Assembly (NCBI RefSeq): GCF_003096035.1
Contig: NZ_CP029186.1
Location: 2,431,001-2,495,000, forward strand
Source: Flavobacterium album
GTDB taxonomy: Bacteria > Bacteroidota > Bacteroidia > Flavobacteriales > Flavobacteriaceae
Reading direction: 5' to 3'
DNA length: 64,000 bases
Positions within the stretch are counted from its first letter, which is position 1, and every line of letters starts with the position of its first letter. The position numbers and the translations under genes were made by a program. Of this stretch, positions 62,301 through 64,000 are shown piece by piece. Below the pieces are notes generated by a model. It did no database searches, was not told the DNA's origin, and saw only the letters and a list, made by a program, of their open reading frames with translations.

Positions 62301-64000
62301 GGAACTGCCATCAAGTGGTACAGCGCCGCAACAGGCGGAACTGCACTGGATGGTACGACCGCACTTACTAACGGAGGTGTTTACTATGCATCACAGACAG
62401 TAGGAGGTTGCGAAAGCTCAACAAGGGCAATGGTTACAGTTACGGTTAATACACCGGCTGCGCCTACCGCAGCAGCAACACAAACTTTCTGTAATAGTGG
62501 CACTGTTGCAGGACTTGCCGCAACAGGTACGGCCGGAGCAACCATCTCATGGTATGCAGCCGCTACAGGCGGAACAGCTCTGGATGGTACTACGGCGCTT
62601 ACTGACGGAGGTGTTTATTATGCTTCACAAACGGTTAATGGCTGCGAGAGCGCTACAAGGACTATGGTTACAGCATCTGTAGGTGTTATTGCTGCTCCTG
62701 TAGCTGTTGCATCGCAAACAGTTTGTAACTCGGGCACCGTGGCAGATCTTGTTGCGACTGGTGTTGCAGGAGCTACCATAACATGGTATACTGCAGCGAC
62801 AGGTGGAACGGTTGTACCGTCAACTACGGCGCTTACAAATGGCGGTGTATACTATGCATCTCAAACTGTAGGCACTTGCGAAAGCACTACAAGGACTATG
62901 GTTACTGCAACTATTAATACAGTGGCTGCCCCGGTAGCTGCGGCATCCCAAACCGTATGTAACGCAGGCACACTTGCTGACCTTGCTGCAACAGGCGGTG
63001 CAGGAGCAACCATCACATGGTATGCTGCTGCAACAGGAGGTACTTCGTTACCTGCAACTACAGCGCTTACAAATGGCGGTGTGTACTATGCATCGGCAAC
63101 GATATCAGGCTGCGAAAGCACTACGAGGACTATGGTTACTGTAACTGTGAATACAGTGGCTGCCCCGGTAGCTGATGCTTCTCAAACAGTTTGTAATTCA
63201 GGTACCCTTGCTGATATAAATGCTACAGGCGGTGCAGGAGCGACGATTACATGGTATGCAGCTGCAACAGGTGGAACCGCATTACCTCTTACAACTGCAC
63301 TTACAAATGGCGGTGTATACTATGCATCAGCTATGGTTTCAGGATGTGAAAGCGCAACAAGGACAATGGTTACTGCAACGGTTTCTGTTGTTGACGCACC
63401 AACTGTTACTACGGTACAGCCAACTTGTACTACAGCTACAGGTACTATTACGGTTACGGCACCGGTTGGCGCCGGATTTATGTATAGTATAGATGGTACT
63501 AACTTCCAGGCTTCACCGGTTTTTGCTGGTGTTGATACCGGTTCTTATACCCTGACTGCGAAAAATGCATCAAACTGTACAGCGACCGCATCGGTATCAA
63601 TAGATGCTGCGCCTTCAGCTCCGGCTCAGGCAACTGTTACTACGGTACAGCCAACATGTTCGGCTGCTACAGGTTCTGTTACAGTTACTGCACCAATTGG
63701 CGCCGGATATACATATAGTATTGACGGAACGAACTTCCAGGCTGGAACTGCATTTACAGGCCTGGTAGCAGGCACTTACAATGTAACAGTTCAGGCTGCC
63801 GGTGGATGTACATCTGTTTCTGCTCCGATTACCATAAACGCGGCTCCGGCTGGCCCTGATGCTCCGACAGGAGAGGCTACGCAGGTAATTACTGTTGACG
63901 CTGCTGCCGATGCAACGATTGAAGATATTGTTGTTACAGCTACAGGTACTATTACATGGTATGCTACCGAAGAAGACGCGCTTTCAGGCTCTAATGCTTT
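56349..64000 (+). CDS. Giant repeat-rich surface adhesin (Ig-like and SprB repeats), 3' end outside window
   Basis: An open frame of at least 2550 codons, uninterrupted to the right edge, from [16 protein letters not shown] long signal peptide ends near residue 58 (FGSASSYAQ). Two beta-helix-like sections (about 60-470 and 620-1000) are rich in Asn, Gly, Thr and Ser, with repeated [23 protein letters not shown] phrases. Then come Ig-like modules, two copies of a domain of about 170 residues (60213-60740 and 61128-61640), five Ig_7-like repeats of 75-78 residues (62232-63392) and two SprB-type repeats (63393 on). Flavobacterial proteins of this kind are exported by the type IX secretion system and serve in adhesion or gliding; the C-terminal sorting domain lies beyond the window. 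Confidence 0.85.
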   Translation, partial: MNQIYNFIKGMLSLPRKVREEGAFTSLPERQGGGLFSMTAFVAVAVLLLFGSASSYAQTTYYSKSAATDFNSTASWGTGTDGTGAAPAAISNADNFVIANNSAMALSGNAAVRQLTINAGSLTVSANTLTVSTATTFDSSFTVNTGGTFTISGGSLIVNGNVLFNSGSNFNQSGGIISVDGNNGGSVTGSVATGTQIFAIGSIATGYSAGTVSLTGGKIIIVDPHAAAGTNDYAFNVNASSTAMNITAGTGHTLQIGDGVSTDAGGNATNGFWVYFWYGTGAFKPGNYVINSAAGTNRFVFQQYRSIVGGDLTITKGELVLSSTGPYIFAGNISVDGTLTSISQVILGNGSYTGGTSYSETPATVPQTVSGTGVFRNALTSPTANFATLSINNSTIAGVTISGYNNIASQPANSMSVSGTLEFKTGRVGTTGGASVVLGNSSPAAGTLTYNAGTGFKTGTTFGRWYTATGTGTNFAAGSDATGTASRYPFINSFGVDRSAWIERTTPSGAGVVAITYNETAGVSTIAATDGATAVDVKSNDTWAVSMPAGTPTATSFKIQLQAPTLFGGLLASASARVIQGTTFVGTHQAGTTTPGAQRIGLTQAELTAAPFSIAASSADTPFVSVASGNWNDPATWNKNMVPSCTDVVTITAATSVTSNSAGNVAKNLTINTGGSLIVASGDLTIGCTLNNNTFVNNGTLTVSGGTLNVNGNMTHSSASIFNQSGGNINVDGNAAGVAANSVASGTSIVQLNSNMIFWTGGTLTIVDPHANSTASNVLAYNNASNVNVTAGHTLRFGNGLSTDAGGNATNGFRIAANAGSGRISFNNFVIDALAGTNRYVTTASAFGINGDLTINANSEFRQGSTTYVAGNIYNNGSYVNTSTLYFGKFIDGTAGPAVNAQMLTGLGTFTNAATGSTANVTSLTVNNTSVGGVTISSPISVSGTLTLTAGKVNTSLTSQLTLGTATAAGTLTGGSDTAYINGPFARTIASGNANTNYILFPVGKTTYAPIWLAPATTSVSVMKAEAFDVNAGTPDTGIANLSATRRWEAPLLSGTMTSLNVRMSNAVFTTDNIPVMAPSAAGAYAGSFGSPATYVAGPPATIQSNNAVAAAAYTGFLSFATLSPCTGVPAPGNTIASQNAICLGSSVALSVQNAVAGSGVTYQWQSSPDNITYTDISSATGTTYTATPAQPTYYRLNVTCASGPSTGSSTPVQITFANNITSVTPAARCGEGTVSLAAEANSGATVKWYAAATGGAPVGTGSPFVTPSINATTTYYAAALTATTGTTVIGTASTLTGDTEQPTAFNNRWPSYKQQIIYSASELSAAGLVAGNITSLAFNVATLGSAATNPNFTVKIGTTAGTSFANTTYLTPTFTTVFGPATYTHTATGWQTINFTTPYSWDGTSNIVLEFTMSGADLSNNTQTYYTDTTVNTVNWIYSNNTSTTGTLSSKRPNITFGGQVGCLSGRVPVVATVVTPPTFTLSAATAAICNGQSVTVTATAGAADFDTYVWTPSTGVTGNATTGWTFTPTATTTYTLNASQSTGGMCATSRTVTITVNALPGVISVTPPAGPVCTNTIVPLTAAGASVSATATIGTATTQTGDTEELTSFNNRRVTYKSQTIYTAAELTAGGLQAGNLVSIAYNISSIGTAATNPNYTVKIGTTALTAFPDTSYLSEASFTTVYGPVNQTHAVGLNTITFSTPYLWDGVSNIVISVSMSGADGLYNAQTYYTDLGANTTLYNYNDLTATAGTISTKRFNVLIAQSFSNPVTWSPVTNLYTDAAASVPYVAGSNASVVYVKSATPVATTYTATATNASNCTRTATAEVNTVNCDIDWANVQWPASGTITTCEDFTIYAQVYKAGVTEAAGQGANITAWIGISTTNTDPSTWAESSWHLATFNLQVGNNDEYMYTVSGLPAGTYYYASRFRFLTGSNYYGGYVGGQWDGTTNVSGTLTVNGTAAPTAAATQTFCNAGTVAGLAATGTAIKWYSAATGGTALDGTTALTNGGVYYASQTVGGCESSTRAMVTVTVNTPAAPTAAATQTFCNSGTVAGLAATGTAGATISWYAAATGGTALDGTTALTDGGVYYASQTVNGCESATRTMVTASVGVIAAPVAVASQTVCNSGTVADLVATGVAGATITWYTAATGGTVVPSTTALTNGGVYYASQTVGTCESTTRTMVTATINTVAAPVAAASQTVCNAGTLADLAATGGAGATITWYAAATGGTSLPATTALTNGGVYYASATISGCESTTRTMVTVTVNTVAAPVADASQTVCNSGTLADINATGGAGATITWYAAATGGTALPLTTALTNGGVYYASAMVSGCESATRTMVTATVSVVDAPTVTTVQPTCTTATGTITVTAPVGAGFMYSIDGTNFQASPVFAGVDTGSYTLTAKNASNCTATASVSIDAAPSAPAQATVTTVQPTCSAATGSVTVTAPIGAGYTYSIDGTNFQAGTAFTGLVAGTYNVTVQAAGGCTSVSAPITINAAPAGPDAPTGEATQVITVDAAADATIEDIVVTATGTITWYATEEDALSGSNA
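60213..61640 (+). repeat. Internal duplication of a domain of about 170 residues in the giant adhesin
   Basis: Segment A (60213-60740) and segment B (61128-61640) encode clearly related sequences, both with GDTE, FNNR, then [60 protein letters not shown] and TYYTD. An Ig-like insert separates them. Offset is about 915 bp. Confidence 0.85.
62232..63392 (+). repeat. Five tandem Ig_7-like repeats with 234-bp period
   Basis: Units start at 62232, 62457, 62691, 62925 and 63159; the first is 225 bp, the others exactly 234 bp. Each runs AAP-x-A-x-A-xQTxCNxGTxAxLxATG, then ITWYx[18 protein letters not shown] and CESxTRTMVT. The DNA of units four and five is nearly the same (GTGGCTGCCCCGGTAGCTG in both), indicating recent duplication or conversion. 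Confidence 0.92.
63393..63849 (+). repeat. Two SprB-type repeats
   Basis: Two units 231 bp apart contain ACTGTTACTACGGTACAGCC at 63402 and 63633 and encode [36 protein letters not shown] with a terminal GxYxxTxxA. This is the SprB repeat of gliding-motility adhesins. Confidence 0.85.

Overview
The window is a chromosomal segment of a Bacteroidota bacterium, most probably a Flavobacteriaceae member close to Flavobacterium. This rests on gene content (TIGR02757, DUF4835, DUF6913, COG3014/LpoB-type lipoproteins, a LETM1-related biofilm gene, a giant Ig/SprB-repeat surface protein), on start codons without Shine-Dalgarno sequences, and on recurrent TAnnTTTG -7 boxes, several with a TTG/TTTG -33 element. 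I see no tRNA, rRNA, CRISPR array, complete insertion sequence or prophage. The window cuts guaA at its left edge and the giant surface protein at its right edge.

Layout. 1-8.4 kb: 3' end of guaA, two LysM proteins, OsmC, DUF3820, pyrG, yidC and a frameshifted MORN-repeat gene. 8.4-8.9 kb: a gene-free block of intergenic repeats with a perfect 33-bp inverted repeat. 8.9-11.8 kb: mnmA, a small unknown, a TatD hydrolase and tcdA. 11.8-17.5 kb (minus strand): six exported proteins or lipoproteins, including an LpoB-like protein and a COG3014 protein with an extra C-terminal LolA-like domain. 17.6-20.6 kb (minus): an overlapping three-gene unit of an unknown protein, a TPR histidine kinase and a NarL-type regulator. 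20.6-24.9 kb: MazG-like NTPase, ilvE, DUF4920, a CxxCH lipoprotein and mnmD. 25-29.3 kb: divergent oxyR/dps, then SulP transporter plus beta-carbonic anhydrase (probable bicarbonate handling). 29.3-36.1 kb: LETM1-related gene with an overlapping 34-codon ORF, FAD oxidoreductase, DUF4142, small membrane protein, response regulator, AraC regulator, CREST (ceramidase-like) membrane protein, DUF3037 and a solitary HipA-like kinase.

36.5-38.7 kb is the most accessory-looking locus: a lipoprotein with a broken signal-peptide region, a long Gly/Ser linker and an AT-richer C-terminal domain bearing a JAMM-like HxHP...SxxD signature, followed 10 bp later by a DUF6705-type lipoprotein. 38.8-45.1 kb: SRPBCC plus flavin monooxygenase, CDF transporter, Cys-rich HMA protein, TIGR02757, LolD-like ATPase and an exported MsrA. 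45.1-46.3 kb is a small gene graveyard (a winged-helix pseudogene broken by a 5-bp duplication, a short protein remnant, repeats). 46.3-56.0 kb: a 5'-nucleotidase split in two genes, DUF6913-dapA, bamD-rpoZ-coaBC-DUF4835, recN and fabV. From 56.3 kb to the end runs one open reading frame of at least 2550 codons, a repeat-rich surface protein probably exported by the type IX secretion system.

Best leads for something new: the JAMM lipoprotein/DUF6705 pair, the HipA-DUF3037 pair without HipB, the COG3014-LolA fusion beside LpoB, the unknown ORF locked to the two-component system, and the 34-codon ORF overlapping the LETM1-related gene.
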